A DNA stretch of 64,000 nucleotides from Tenrec ecaudatus (GCF_050624435.1 NC_134535.1:130376731-130440730), one strand, 5' to 3'; shown: positions 21,916-33,824, counted from the first letter of the stretch. Translations and numbers: made by a program. Notes: generated by a model not told the origin, from the sequence alone.

Positions 21916-22110
21916 TCAGGGGTCCCTGGTGGTGCAGTGGGTGAAGCACTGGGTTGCCAACCATAAGGATGATGCTTCCAACCCACCAGCCACCTTGCAG
22001 GAGAAGGACGAGGCTGTCTGCTCCCGTAATGATTCCCCAAACCCTGTGGAGCCCTTGGACTCTGTTCGATAGGGTTGTCACCGCGTCAGGATGGGCTGCA
22101 CAGCAAGGGG
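21916..22110 (+). mobile_element. AfroSINE
   Basis: It shows ggtccctggtggtgcagtgg, tgaagcactgggttgccaac, aggagaaggacgaggctgtc and a mutated tail (gatagggttgtcaccgcgtc). Confidence 0.85.
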
Positions 22111-22321
22111 CACTTGGCTCATTGAGGTTAGTTGTCTGGACCCCTGAGTCTGCAGGCCCTGCCTTGCCCTGTCCCCATGCCTTCCTCTCTGGAAGGAGAG
22201 GAACTCTGCTTCTCTGTTGGTCCAGCACCTTCTGCTTGGAGACCAGCAGTAAGAAGGCACAGCAGCAGACAGCGCTGTTTTATTACAGACTATTATCTCC
22301 ACTGTGTAGAGGAGGAAAGAC

Positions 22322-22508
22322 TGTCAATTCTGACTCACAGCCACCCTGTAGGACAGGGCAGAACTGCCGCTGCCCTTTTCTAGACTGTAATCTTTACGGG
22401 AGAAGAACACATCATGCTTCTCCATCAGAGTGGTGGGTGATTTCAAACTGCAGACCTTGAGGATCGCAGCCCAATGCATAACCACTACGCCGCCAGAGCT
22501 CCTCCCAG
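22322..22508 (-). mobile_element. AfroSINE, minus strand
   Basis: ctgtaggacagggcagaact, gggtgatttcaaactgcaga and the reversed head ccactacgccgccagagct are present. It sits about 250 bases left of the hAT element. Confidence 0.86.
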
Positions 22509-22755
22509 AGAAATGTAAAGTACTTGGGGTTACTTTTAGACCCCCAGGGATTGGTTGGGCCGGAGAGAGCCTGATGTGATGGTTCATCTGCTAGGCTGCC
22601 TCCAAGTCTTCCACGGAAGTGAGCTGGGGTTTAGAGTAGAGTCTGTTGTCGGTCCTAGTGCCGTGAAGACACCACGACAAAGAAAAGTGAGCTGTCTCTG
22701 AAAAATGGATGAGATCATTTTTATCAACCCCACAGAGGTCCTGGTTCCTGTATTG

Positions 22756-22983
22756 CAGGCGTCCTCAAACTACGGCCCGCGGGCCAAATGCGGCCTGCCA
22801 AGGACATTTATCCAGCCTGCTGGATGTTTTTGCCCCGTTTTGTTTTTTATTTTAAAATAAGATATATGCAGTGTGCATAGGAATTTGTTCATAGTCTTTT
22901 TTTTTTTTAACTATAGTCCAGCCCTCCAACGGGTCTGAGGGACAGTGAACTGGCCCCCTGTTTAAAAAGTTTGAGGACCCCTG
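22756..22983. mobile_element. Short non-autonomous hAT transposon (OposCharlie1-like) with target-site duplication
   Basis: The element begins CAGGCGTCCTCAAACT and ends AGTTTGAGGACCCCTG, an inverted pair typical of hAT termini. It is flanked by ctgtattg on the left and ctgtactg on the right, a 7/8 match to the 8-base duplication that hAT insertion makes. Inside it has the motif acggcccgcgggcc near the left end and ccagttcactgtccctcag (reverse complement) near the right. It is 228 bases long and has no transposase. From memory it resembles internally deleted OposCharlie1 elements, which spread horizontally among several tetrapods including tenrec. Confidence 0.88.
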
Positions 22984-24177
22984 CTGTACTGGGAACCACC
23001 TTGTCATTCTGACAAGCGACTGCTTGCCCTTCACGGCTGCTCACTCCTGAGGGTATCATTGGACTGGCTTTCTCAGGCCCCACACATTTATTGAGCAACT
23101 TCTGGTTGCCAGGCACTGTGATAGTATGAGAGATAAGATGGGTGATCCACACCCTGGTCCCGGCATCTCGTTAGGACATGCCAGCTGAGAGCTGATGCCA
23201 CCTGGTAAACACGGCTGCATCCGGCTGGGGCCTTGACCGAAGAAACAGATTCACTGTGGAGGCACAGGGTGAGGGGTCCAGCTGCCTTGGGCCTGCATCG
23301 TCGGACACTGCTCTGTCTGTCGAAGTAAGGAAGTGAGCGGCCCGGAAGTGGAGGCCTGTGAGCTGGGGTGTTGTGCCATCTTCTGCCCACAGCACGGGGT
23401 GAGCATGAGCCTAGGGTGCCGCGCTGGCTGGAGGCGTTTGGCTCTTTGAGTCACGGTTGACTCAGGAAACCCCCTTCCCATCTGTTGTCCCCAGCTCAGG
23501 TTTTCTTGTTCCTGGTCATTTGATTCGTCACAGGAAGCCACAGCACCACTCGGGTGAGGCAGTTACACTGGGATGAATCCCTCTTCCCCAGGAAGCGACT
23601 CGGAGCTCCAGGCAGCTGAGGCCGGAGAAACAGACGTGTGTCTGTGTGAGAGTAGGGGGGAGGCCAGGGCGGGAGGGCGGGGAAGTTCTCAGGCACTGCA
23701 GTCAGCCTCTGCAGTGACCTCAGCACAAGGGTTTGTAGACTGGGCGTCTTCCCCGAGGGAGGCTCCTTTTCTGGCTGTCTGCTGGTCTTTTCTTCTCAGC
23801 GGGGATGCCCCAGCATCTGTCCGCCCATGGTTTCCTGGACAACGAAGGCTTTTGCATTTTCTCTCTCTTCCTCTGAGTCCAGTGCAGGGCAGCCTACAGG
23901 GAGGAGAGGGCGGTGGGGAGGGGGGTGGCTGGTGCAACTGCACTAAACAATGGTGTCCAAACTCAGCCACGTGACTGCTAGGGACCTGTTCTCTCTCACT
24001 GCAAAGCAGCGGTTTTCAGGCTCACAAAGTTGCGTTCAGCATGCTGATGGAATGCAGAGGCAAGCCCACTGTGGAGATGCAAGAGAAGTACCCGGCTGTT
24101 GAGTTGTCCTCCAAGGAACTTAGAGTGGGAGCAGGGGGACAGTTGACTTCATCTTCTGGGGGCCTGGTTCTTCCTCT
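22984..24177. other. Unassigned sequence with L2/MIR-like stretch
   Basis: ttattgagcaacttctggtt and gccaggcactgtgatagtat near 23090 are L2/MIR-like. No gene is supported. Confidence 0.5.
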
Positions 24178-24770
24178 TCTTTTATTAAGTCATTTAATTG
24201 GGGGCTCTCCCAGTTCGTATAAAATTCCATACATCGATTGTAACAAGCTTTATTTGTACATATGTTGCCATCATCATTTCCAAAACATTTTCTACTTGAG
24301 CCCTTGGTATAAGCTCCTCATTTTATCCCCTCCCTCCCTCGTGAATCCTTGATCATTTATATATTATTATTTCACCTCTTGCACCGTCCATTGTCTCCTT
24401 TCACCCACATTTCTGTTGTTCATCCCCTTGGTGGGGACAGTAAATATTCAACCTTGTAATGGGTTCCCCCTTTCTCCCCCTTCTCCCTCCCCAACCATCC
24501 CTGTACCCTCATGATATCACTACTCCCACTACTGTTCCTGAGGGGTCTATCTGTTCTGAATTCCATGTGTGTAGAGCTCTTCACAGTACTAATGTGTGCT
24601 CTCCGGTCTAGCCAGGTTTGTAAGGTAGAACTGGGTCATGGTAGTGTGTAGTGGAGGTGTGTGTGTGGGAGGGGGTGGAGTGGGAGGAAGAAGAATTCAG
24701 GAACTTGAGGAATGATGTGTGATTCGTCGTTGCTGTACTGCATCCTGCTTGAACCGTCCCTTTCTTATGC
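24178..24770 (-). mobile_element. LINE-1 3' end, same family as the copy at 56818
   Basis: It shares with the 56818 copy the order: T-rich start, ttaattgggggctctcccag, tccatacatcgattgtaaca, tttgtacatatgttgccatc, cttgagcccttggtataagc, a ctccct-rich tract, gtctagccaggtttgtaagg, and gattcgtcgttgctgtactg. It is a truncated 3' end with no coding capacity. Confidence 0.65.
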
Positions 24771-25822
24771 CACTTCTGTTGGGGATTTCCAATTATCGGC
24801 CTGTTTCTTCTTGAGAAGGATGAACGAGTTGGGTTTGGTCTGTGCTCCCAGGAGGGCCCACCAGGGCCGAGTGTCACAAGCTTTCAGTGTGTGTGTGTGT
24901 GTGTAGGATTGGCTTAGGGAATCTTAGGAAAATTCCGTTTCTGATCCTTTAGTTCTGGACCTCCTAAGATTCTGCCTTTCCAACACATGTCCAGGGGCTC
25001 CTGCTGGCTCCACCTCGGGACCACACAGTGAGTCTGAGGGCCCCAAAGGGCATTTTGAAAACCTGTGGGAGTGGCGTTTGGTTGTCACGACAACTTAGTG
25101 ACACCTACAATTAGTGATACCTCTGGCATATGGCCGGCATTACTGTGTAGGGTTTTGTGGTTCAATATGGAGACCAATTCAGTCTCCTTATTGCTCAGTC
25201 ATTTGTCCTGCCCAAGCTCAACTGATCACACATATTAACCAGGACCGAGTTCCTACTTAATAACCTGGAAAAGCTTTAACAAACGTTGTACCCAAAGCCC
25301 AATAGTAATAGAAGACCCAGTTGTTTCCTAAATACAAAGCTTAATGGAATTAAAAGAACATCTTGGATTTACTGGATAATGTTGCCAGGCCATGCGTTCT
25401 GCCTGCTTCTACCCTAGAACATTTCCAAGCACACATTTCCGTGAAAAGGATTCACGCCATACATTGTCACTGAAAAAGCAAGGAAAACTATTTGCAGATT
25501 TGTCGCAAGTGATTTGAGTCTTGGTTGAATAGACCCAGAACCGAATATCAAATTAGCAAAGCCCCACGAAATGTCACAGCTATGAAAATGGTTTAAAAAT
25601 ATTTTATGTTCCTATGACCTAGGTTGATAATATTGTGCTAGTATGAGAACTCTCTAGGGAAGATTAGACATTACCATTGGGCGGGTGGCTTCTCTTTTGC
25701 TGGTCACCCTTTCTCTGATATGCTCCATAGAGGTCTACCAGACCACATTTCCCCCAGTGCACTCTCCGCTCCCCATTGCCTAAACTTAAAGGAGATAGTT
25801 CCCAAGGTACTTTTCATGCTGG
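24771..25822. other. Unassigned intergenic sequence
   Basis: A short (GT)n run lies at about 24885-24904. The rest is AT-richer with no recognised element. Confidence 0.5.
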
Positions 25823-26012
25823 AGGAACCCTGTGGTGCTTTGGGAGAAGCATTGGGCTGATAACTGAGAAGTCGGTGGTTCAAACCCACCAGCAACTATT
25901 TGGGGGAAAGATGAGGCTGTTTGCTCCAGGGAAGGTTTGCTCTCTTGGAATCCTCTACGGAGTTGCTATGAGGCAGAACTAGCTCCAATGCAAGGAGTCT
26001 GGGCTTTGGGTT
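25823..26012 (+). mobile_element. AfroSINE
   Basis: It shows ggaaccctgtggtgctttgg, gcattgggctgataactgag, ggtggttcaaacccaccagc and gttgctatgaggcagaact. Confidence 0.84.
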
Positions 26013-26810
26013 TAACACCGAGGACTGAATGTATGCTCAGCTCAATGGGCGGGGCTTCCAAATTGGAGACCTAGTTCCCATGCTACTTGGTCACGTCCCT
26101 GACCCATGTCACTGCATAGTAAGTTATTATCACATGATACTTACAAATAAAGCTTAGCTCATCTGTAAAGCTAATAGGCTTCCACAGCTGTAATTGATTT
26201 GGCATGCTGTCCCAAGCTCAGTGAGAGGTGGTCCCCCCTTTCTGTCACTGTCAGTGTATCAGACAGATGCACAAGTTAGTTCTTATTCTGGTGTTCTGGT
26301 GTTCACCTGAATCTCTGTAATACTTATATGGAGTCGATTCTAGTCTTCTGCTCAATCTACACTTACCTCCGACTAATTGCTGTTAGGTAGGTGTAAGCCT
26401 TGGCTGCTTCATTAGGTTTGACCCAGAATGATTCATGGGGAAATACTATTGAAATAGGTTTCATTTGATGATAAATTGCTTTCCTTTGTATTATAATTTA
26501 GCGCTAGATGATGCAAACAGGTCAACTAACTTACTCATCCATTTTGTTTCTGAATGATAGAGTGTTACCAAGTATTCATTATCGACATGGGGCACAGTTG
26601 GAGAGTGTGGGGAACGACTGCACTCATGGTCTCCAAGTTCTCTGACAGTCTCTGTACAACACGTTCGAAGACAACAGAGGACGGTCTGGCGTGCAACTAA
26701 ATTGGAAAAAAAAATGAGAGCATGACCCGTTTAAAAAAAAAAAGTCAGTCTCAGCCATATTGTTTTCTCGGATGAGGTTCTAGAAATAAATCCTCCAAGA
26801 CTTAAAGCAG

Positions 26811-26935
26811 CGGTTCTCACCCCTGCCTGCGCTTCAGAGACATAGTCACGACTTGGTCCCACCCACCCAGGATGGTTTGAAGTAGATGCTCTGGAGTGAG
26901 ATCTGGGCAGGTGGGATGTTATCAAACAGAAGGTT
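26811..26935 (+). mobile_element. MER5-like hAT remnant
   Basis: It begins cagcggttctcacccctgcc, followed by ttcagagacatagtcacgac, as in MER5-type hAT remnants. The other terminus is unclear. Confidence 0.5.
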
Positions 26936-27505
26936 GAGGACGGTGTTTCCCCAAGTGGGCTGAAACAATTGGGGGAGGGGCTGAAAAAGCAGATACCTAC
27001 ACTTTATCCTGGATGATGGACTCGAGTATAAATGTTTTTAATTGCCTGAGGCTGCTGACCTTATTTTCTTCAGGAAAGGGGGCAGGAGGCCAAGTATATT
27101 TGGGAACGTATGGTCTAGAATCACTGCCAGATAGGCAAGTAAGAGTGAGTGAGGAGGAAGACTATGGAAACATTGTTTCCGGTATGGGAGAGCCAAAAGG
27201 GAATGGCAAATGAATGGAAGCAGAGGCAGGGCTCCGTTGAGGAGTGTGACTCTCCAAGAGGAGCACACCTCATTCTGCAGACACCCCACCAAAGGGATTC
27301 CTGCAGGTGACGTCTTCCCCTCCGCCCGGTTCCCTCTTACCTCAGTGTCTAGTGTTCAACGCACCTCCTTAGATCTCACAGGCCCCCAAAGCCAGGGAAG
27401 TGGATTTGCACTTAATTCCATGAGCAGCGGGGCCCTTTGAAGAGCGGCATGGCCATGTTTCAGTGAGCGAGGCCGGCCTGGCCCACGATGGCCTGTCTTA
27501 GCATG

Positions 27506-27690
27506 TGGAGCTCTGACATGCTGTGGGATAAGCATTGGGCTTCAAAGTAAAGGGTTGATGGTTCAAAACTATCAGCTGCTTCCTGGGAGAAGCGACTCTC
27601 CGGTCCATTAAGGGTTTACAGTTTCAGAAACCCTGTTTAGGGTCACTATGAATCGGGACCGATTCAATGGCAATGAGTTCGGATTTTTAG
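27506..27690 (+). mobile_element. AfroSINE
   Basis: It shows taagcattgggcttcaaagt, ttgatggttcaaaactatc, ggtcactatgaatcgggacc and gcaatgagttcggatttt. Confidence 0.83.
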
Positions 27691-27704
27691 GTATCCATTC
27701 TAGG

Positions 27705-27872
27705 GGGCTTCTGGGTGGGGCAAACAGTTAAGCATTTAATTACTCAACAAAAGGTTGGCAGTTCTAACCCACCCAGATGCGCCTCAGAAGACAGGTGACC
27801 AGAGGGAGCTATTCTACTCTGCACACGTGGTGTCACTCTGTATTGACTTCAACGCAACAGCAACTAACAGTA
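27705..27872 (+). mobile_element. Afrotherian SINE, second copy in tandem
   Basis: ttctgggtggggcaaacagt, aaggttggcagttctaaccc and the tail cttcaacgcaacagcaacta (RTE-type) are present. It follows the previous SINE by about 15 bases. Confidence 0.75.
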
Positions 27873-29033
27873 ACCTGTGCCCTCTGATCTCTACCTCACT
27901 TCCTGAAAAGCCATGGCATGATAATCCCGTCTGCAGATTGGTAAACTGAGTCAAACCACTTCTGCTGCATTCTCCAATCTTCAGACCCCCAAGTTGAAAT
28001 GAGAGCAGCCAACACGGAAGCACACACAATGCCAACTGCTCTTGGTTAATAACCAGTCCGGAGCCATCCTGTGGGGGTATTGCACAAAGCAGTACAGATC
28101 CATGCCCTACTTTCTGCAAACTTAAGCAAGTGAAACTTTCATTAACAATGTCCAGGAAGCAGAGCCCTCCCTGACTTTCCTGATTGGCTCAGCAGGAGCC
28201 AAGAGGGGATGTGAGTGTTGTATAAGAATTCACTAACCACATTACACAATCTGGCGTATGCATTTTCCAGGGATTGTGGGGACAGCTAACTCAGAAAGGG
28301 CCAATAGTGTGGGAACCCAGAGGTCACCCTGAGTATGATATTGCCTTCAGGGTGGAGAGAAGCAATTAAATTCTGTCTGGCAAGAAACATCGAGGGACTT
28401 CAATGGGCTGAGCTGGGGTGGAGTGTGGGTCCTGGATTGGATGGAGACGAAAGAGAAGAAGCGGCATGGAGCACCTGGCCCACGGCTATTGTTAGTCTCA
28501 TCACTCACTGTGAGTGATGTTGGGAGTTTCTATTACCCATTGTCCTAGAAACGAAGAGGGTGTAAGAATGCCTACCTTTCCTCTCCTGTGAACAAGTGTA
28601 TTAAAGGAGGAGGGTCTCTCCTCTGCAGGGACATCACTATCTGACACCATCAGCTCAACAGCTTCTGTTTGAATGTTGGGGGAGATGTTGCAGGATGCTG
28701 AAGACAAGTCAGAGCAGAGCATTTGGCCTCAAAAGAGTAGCCGTAGAACTTCCCCCCACCCCCACCCCTGATGAGGAGGTGCTAGGCTAGGTCGTTCAGG
28801 GCATCTTCCTGTCTCAAGCAGGCCTGGCACCCATTCTTATCTACTATGGATGGTGAAGGGAAAGGTCTGGAAGCTTAGGTGGTTTTAGGATTGAGGCTAG
28901 GGAGCAGGGATGGACCATCCTTGTTGGTGTGACTCTATTTCACCTTGGTACTTACTGGCTTTCTACTTAAGCCTCCTTGTCAGAAAGCTAAGGACCAATG
29001 GAAATAAATTTAATTGCAGTGGACTATTCCATA
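27873..29033. other. Unassigned intergenic sequence
   Basis: No exon, RNA gene or repeat was confidently seen. Confidence 0.5.
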
Positions 29034-29166
29034 TGGTGGGAGAAAGATGAGGCTTTCTGCTCTCATGCAGAAGTATAGTCTCAGAAACCCATAGAGGCAG
29101 TTTTATTATGCCCTATTGGGTCGCTGTGAATAGAAATCAACTCAATGGCAATGAGTTTGGTTTTAT
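29034..29166 (+). mobile_element. AfroSINE 3' two-thirds
   Basis: gggagaaagatgaggctttc, agtctcagaaacccatagag, gggtcgctgtgaatagaaat and ggcaatgagtttggttt are present; the head is missing. Confidence 0.82.
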
Positions 29167-29384
29167 TCTGTGTGAAAACACACACATATTTTCAAAATCT
29201 CCATTGTTGAATACATCCTATTTGTGAGGAAACCTGAATGGCTTCCTCACTCAGGGTTGGTAGAGGGGCGGATACATATGACATCACATGATGCAGAGGG
29301 CATATGATACAATTTCACCACCTAAACCATGAGGTGAAACAGTGAACAACACTGGAGAAATCCTGACATGACAGTTCCAGTCAA

Positions 29385-29720
29385 TGTCAACGTATGCCCA
29401 AGTCCATCTATCCATCTGTTCAACAGACACTGATGTTTCTCAAGCCAGACACTACAGGAGTGTATTGAGACTGTGGCCAGAAATAAGACAGGCACCCACT
29501 GGCCTCAAGGAGCTTATTGTCCACCAGAGAAAACAGATGTTAACGATAGAACTCAAGTTGTTAATTAAATACCCAGACACAAATGCCAAGAAGGAGTACA
29601 GGATCCAGGAACATATGCAATAGAGTATGTACAGATGAGGAAACTGAGGCCCACAGAAAGAAAGGAGCCCAGCAAGATGACCTAGCTAGTGATGACTGAG
29701 GTGGGATGAGAGGTCACTGA
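29385..29720 (+). mobile_element. MIR/L2-like pieces
   Basis: caagccagacactacaggag, caaggagcttattgtccacc and cagatgaggaaactgaggcc are typical of an old L2/MIR mixture. Subfamily uncertain. Confidence 0.55.
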
Positions 29721-29904
29721 CTCCCATTTCTGTCTTTGTTTGAGGCTGGGAACAATGATTTGTCCAGGTCAGGGGCGGATTTGTCAACCATTTTATGAAA
29801 GTGACCAGGCCTATGAGTGGTTTTTTTGTTTGTTTTTAATCACAGAATAGGGAATTGTTTATGACCTTGAGAGGGGTTCTTCCCATAAGTCAGACTTTTG
29901 ATGC

Positions 29905-30095
29905 TATCAAGTGGATTTGAACACACAGTGAGTCCTGTGTGTCAGAGTAGAACGGGGCTCCAAAGGGTTCCAAGAGTGGATTTTCAGCAATAGACCCCCA
30001 GGCCATTCTTTCAGGTCCTTCTGTGTGACTCCAACCTCGAGCCCTTTGGTAAGTGGCAGAGCATGTCAATGGTTTGTACCATCCAGGGACTCTCC
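29905..30095 (-). mobile_element. Possible SINE, minus strand
   Basis: gtcagagtagaacggggctc, caaagggttccaagagtgg and the end gtaccatccagggactc read as a reversed SINE of the second afrotherian type. It is diverged. Confidence 0.5.
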
Positions 30096-30559
30096 TTTCT
30101 AACAGGAGGATGCTAGTTTTAAGTTAAAGGAGACCCCTGTTGAGGTTATTGTCTGTGTGTTGACATCAGATATTCTAAGCATGTGTGATGGAGTGTCAAA
30201 GGAGCTGGTCCCCTGGAGGACATCAGCACTGCCTCCACACCAGCTCGCAGGGACACACTGGTGTTCTCGCATCCATTCTGAAAGTGGCTGCTCGAGTTTA
30301 GTTCAGCCTTATTCAGCCTCGTCTCCTTGCTTCCATTTGACTCCATCTTCCATCCTATCTTTACACTGCCCTGCCTTCTTGACCACTGACTGCATGAACG
30401 TAGGGAGATTACTTGATCTTTCTCACCCTCCTGTGTAAATGAGGTGGACAATATCACCGAGGCTATATTAGGACCAACTGAGAGTCTAGTCTGTAGTTAT
30501 GCACTGAGGCATTGGTGGGTAATGACTGGTGGTAGCAGTCTTGTCGTCCACACCGCATG

Positions 30560-30815
30560 CACACCTCCATCCTGTCAGTGGGGGTGATGCCAAGGGGGGT
30601 TGAGTGGATCTTCCAGACTAAGACAGTCAAGGAAGAAAGGTCTGGTGATCTGCTTCAGAAGATCAGCCAGTGGAAACAACATAGATCACAATGGTCCACT
30701 CTGCAGCACATGAGGGGGCACAGCGCGGGATCAGGCAGTATCTTCATTCTACCTAGCAGAGGTCACCCTGATTTGAGGGCGACTGGACTCAGCGTCAACT
30801 AACAACAACGATAGT
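30560..30815 (+). mobile_element. Long-type afrotherian SINE (RTE tail)
   Basis: It contains tctggtgatctgcttcagaa, gatcagccagtggaaacaac, tgggtgcagcaca-like sequence and the tail gcgactggactcagcgtcaa followed by ctaacaacaacga. The tail is shared with RTE at 33770. The right end is clear and the left end is approximate. Confidence 0.65.
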
Positions 30816-30929
30816 AGCACAGTGCCTCGACCATCTTAGTTGTCTGGGGTGTGTTAGTTCCTGGAACTTCCAATGACTCCTCATTACCTACACAACTAAG
30901 GAGTAAACGCATTCGGAATTCAGTTCATC

Positions 30930-31360
30930 CAGGGAGCACTCCTGGATGACTGTGCCATGTGCTAGTCATTGTCCTGAGTCCTGTGGCTACAGGAGGGTGA
31001 GCCACGGTCACTGACCTTAGGGAGCTGTACATACAGTGCAGCGTAGCCACGTACACTGCAGTGTGATTAGTGATGACACAGGGAACCTGTCTCCTCGGCA
31101 GAGCGTCCCAGGTCTCCCAGCTCCCCTAGCCTTCCTTGCCTCTCACTCTGGCTTTGGGCCCTTGTTTACTGTTCTCTAACTCACTTTCCCAAAGACTTCC
31201 CACGCTTCTCCCAGTGCCCCAACCCCAAAGTTCTGGAGACCCTTCCACGCTGTTCCATGAACCTGGAATTTCCTCCCAGCTCCTCATCGCCAGCTCCACC
31301 TGTCCTCCCGTGGTCACCTCCATGTCCCATTCTCCACAGGGTTAGTCTTCGCCCAGCTCA
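30930..31360 (+). mobile_element. L2-like sequence
   Basis: tgtgccatgtgctagtcatt, ttagggagctgtacatacag, and then gctgttccatgaacctggaa form the usual L2 order. Details are uncertain. Confidence 0.45.
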
Positions 31361-31857
31361 TCTTCTTATTGTATTTTTATTTCGGAAAATATGCTATTAT
31401 GTAATACATGCTGATTGGAAAATATTAGGGACCACATGAGATGATGAAGAAGTGGCTACAAACCACCCAGAATCCCACTCATCAGAGAGAACCACTGTTA
31501 ATGTTGTGCTCGCTTTCCCGCCAGGCTTGTTTCGTCACACACGTGCACACACCCGCTGCTGTCTCCCTGCCCTTTCTGCTTGCTTCTTTGCAGGGCAGTT
31601 TGTCTGATTCATCCAGCTTTGTTAGACAGAAAGGTCAAGAACACCCAGCCATGCACCTCTTGCTCCACGAGCCACTCTGTGCATGTCAGCTGAGTAGAAC
31701 AATTTGGCCAATTGGCGTGGCTTTGGAAGCCAGCACCCAGTGAAGTTTGTGCAGACCTGCAAACTCCTGCCCATTCCTTGAGCACATAGGAACTGCTGGC
31801 CAGTCGGCCACAGTGCTGGGGGCTGGGGGAAGGGGCTCAAAACCAACCTCACTGCTA

Positions 31858-32062
31858 CTGCATCGCCATAGCAATTCTATAGGGCAGGAGAGAACTGCCG
31901 CTGTGAGTTTCTGAGAGTCCCCCTGTGCGTTTCCGAGATAAGACCGTCACTGTTTATGGGAGTAGAAAGCCAGTCTTTCTCCCGAAGAGCTGCTGGTGGT
32001 TTTGAACTGCCGGCCATGAGGATCACAACCCAATCCATAAACACAATACCACCAGGCCTCCA
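31858..32062 (-). mobile_element. AfroSINE, minus strand (first of a pair)
   Basis: It shows tctatagggcaggagagaac, cactgtttatgggagtagaa, gctgctggtggttttgaact and aataccaccaggcctcc. Confidence 0.88.
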
Positions 32063-32172
32063 TGCAGCAGTAGAAAACCCTGTCTTTCATCCAAAGAGCG
32101 ACTGGTGGTTTCGAACTACTGACCTTGCAGTTATCAGCCCAATGCATAACCACTATACCACCAAGGCTCCTA
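32063..32172 (-). mobile_element. AfroSINE, minus strand (second of a pair)
   Basis: It continues directly with agtagaaaaccctgtctttc, actggtggtttcgaactact, cagcccaatgcataaccac and the reversed head ccaccaaggctcct. The 3' half is missing, as if the first copy inserted into the second. Confidence 0.86.
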
Positions 32173-33219
32173 GGGGAAAGGGGCTAGAGCGCCACAATGA
32201 CTCCTCTATGGCTTTCCCACCGGCCAGCGACTAGCTGTGCTCCTGCCACAGCCAGTACTGAAGAGCAGCTCGGAGCCTCTGAGGGGACCAAGGCCCTGTG
32301 CTCTCTGGCTCGCTTTAGAATGGCACAGTGGTCCTGGCAAAGCTTTCTTCAGCCCCATCCCCTCGGCTCAAAAACACAGCGTTGGCGTTTCCGCCCAGGG
32401 CTGAGTGGGGGAGAGTGTCATCTCTGAGAGGGCAGTTTGGGCTCTAAGATACTCGTTGCTTCGATTAACATTCAAGAGACAATTGAGCTGGAGTTGGGAG
32501 TGAAAATAACACTGGCTTTTTTCCAAAAGTCTCAGCGCGGGGAGGCTGAGACCAGGTCAGGAGGGGGATGTAGTCCACAAGGCCACCCGTTAAAGCAAAG
32601 CCATGCACACAAAAGAGAACTTTGGGGTGGGGAGGGGGGTGGGGGGACAAGGCAGGACTGGCAGAGGAAGGAAATGTTAATGTCTCCCCAGGATCCCTCC
32701 AAGATGTGCGGGAACCATGGGAGGCTGGTGGGACGTGGAGACCTTCCAGAGACGAAGCGTGCATGGAACAACACGCAGAAGTGCTTTGGGGTGGGGAGTG
32801 CCAGAACTGTGGAAACAGACATGCGGGAAGCAAACCCATTTGCCACCTGCGATGTTCATTTGAGTGTGGTCTGCTGGTTGCTCGCTGGGGGTCTTTATTT
32901 ATCAAGGGTGTGTGGCCCATCGGAACTTGTGTCCAGAATCCAATTTCTCAGTGGGAATTTCTTGACAAGAGCAAGAAGAAAGTACACAAAGTTTTGGCTT
33001 CTGAAGAAAAGCATCTAAAACCCACATAAAATGAAAGGAAATGATAGGGGAGGCGTGGGGATGGGGACCCAAATCACTGATTTGGGTGATGGGTAGAAAC
33101 CGTGAGTAGAAGGATGGCCAGAGAGCCCTTTGGTACATAGTAAAGGGACGAGGCGAGAGGGGGTGATGCTGGGTTCAGTCACTGAGACGAACTTCCGGGC
33201 CAGTATTTCCCCTCTCCAT

Positions 33220-33290
33220 TCACCTGGGTGGTGGCGCAGTGGTTAAACACTTCTCTGCTCAATAGAAGGCTGGCCATTCAAATTGAATTC
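33220..33290 (+). mobile_element. SINE head fused to RTE piece
   Basis: cacctgggtggtggcgcagt, ggttaaacacttctctgctc and aggctggccattcaaattg are the tRNA-like head of a SINE; RTE sequence continues immediately to the right. Confidence 0.7.
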
Positions 33291-33775
33291 TTCTCAAAAT
33301 GTTGAACTGCAAGGATGTGACCTTGAGGGCCATGGTATTTTCAACAGCCTCCCCGGCATGTTCAAGTCGGACATTGAATAAGGAAGATGGAAGAAAAAGT
33401 GAGGCATTTGAACAATGGTGCTGGTGGAGAAACTTGAAAGTACCCCGGACTGCCAAAAGAACAAACACACCTGCCTTGGAAGAAGTAGAGCCGGGTGCTT
33501 CTCAGAGACAAGGATGGTGGGACTTCATCCCACACACTTTGGGCATGTTGTCAGGAGAGACCAGTCCCCGGAGGAGGACATCAGGGGCAGTAAGAGGAAG
33601 GCCCTCCAGCAGCTGGGCTGACACAGTGGCTGCAGTAATGGGCTCAAACAGAACGACCATTGTGAGGATGGCACGGGACTGTCAGTGCGGCTTTGATTGT
33701 GAGTCCTTGAATGGGCCGATATGACTCGAACCGGCTAGGCGGTGCCTAACAACAACAACAACAATAACAACAGGA
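33291..33775 (+). mobile_element. RTE/BovB-type LINE 3' end with (AAC)n tail
   Basis: An open stretch at 33299-33724 encodes RTE residues such as GWWDFIPHTLGMLSGETS, PRRRTSGAVRGRPSSSWADT and VAAVMGSNRTTIVRMA. Beyond its stop the DNA runs tatgactcgaaccggctagg, then a taacaacaacaacaataaca tail. This tail is shared with the tails of some AfroSINEs here, supporting mobilisation of the SINE by this LINE (known for RTE-dependent SINEs; inference for this copy). It directly abuts a short SINE head at 33220-33290. Confidence 0.83.
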
Positions 33776-33824
33776 ATCCTAGTAGACTCGAAGACAGTAG
33801 ATTTTGGGGGAGCATTTTGCTCAT

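Noticed and set aside
32437-33018. 193-codon open frame as a gene
   Set aside because: No domain recognised, competing open frames on the opposite strand, no splice or start evidence.
33299-33724. A conserved short protein
   Set aside because: Residues match the BovB/RTE reverse-transcriptase ORF end, so it is a mobile-element remnant.
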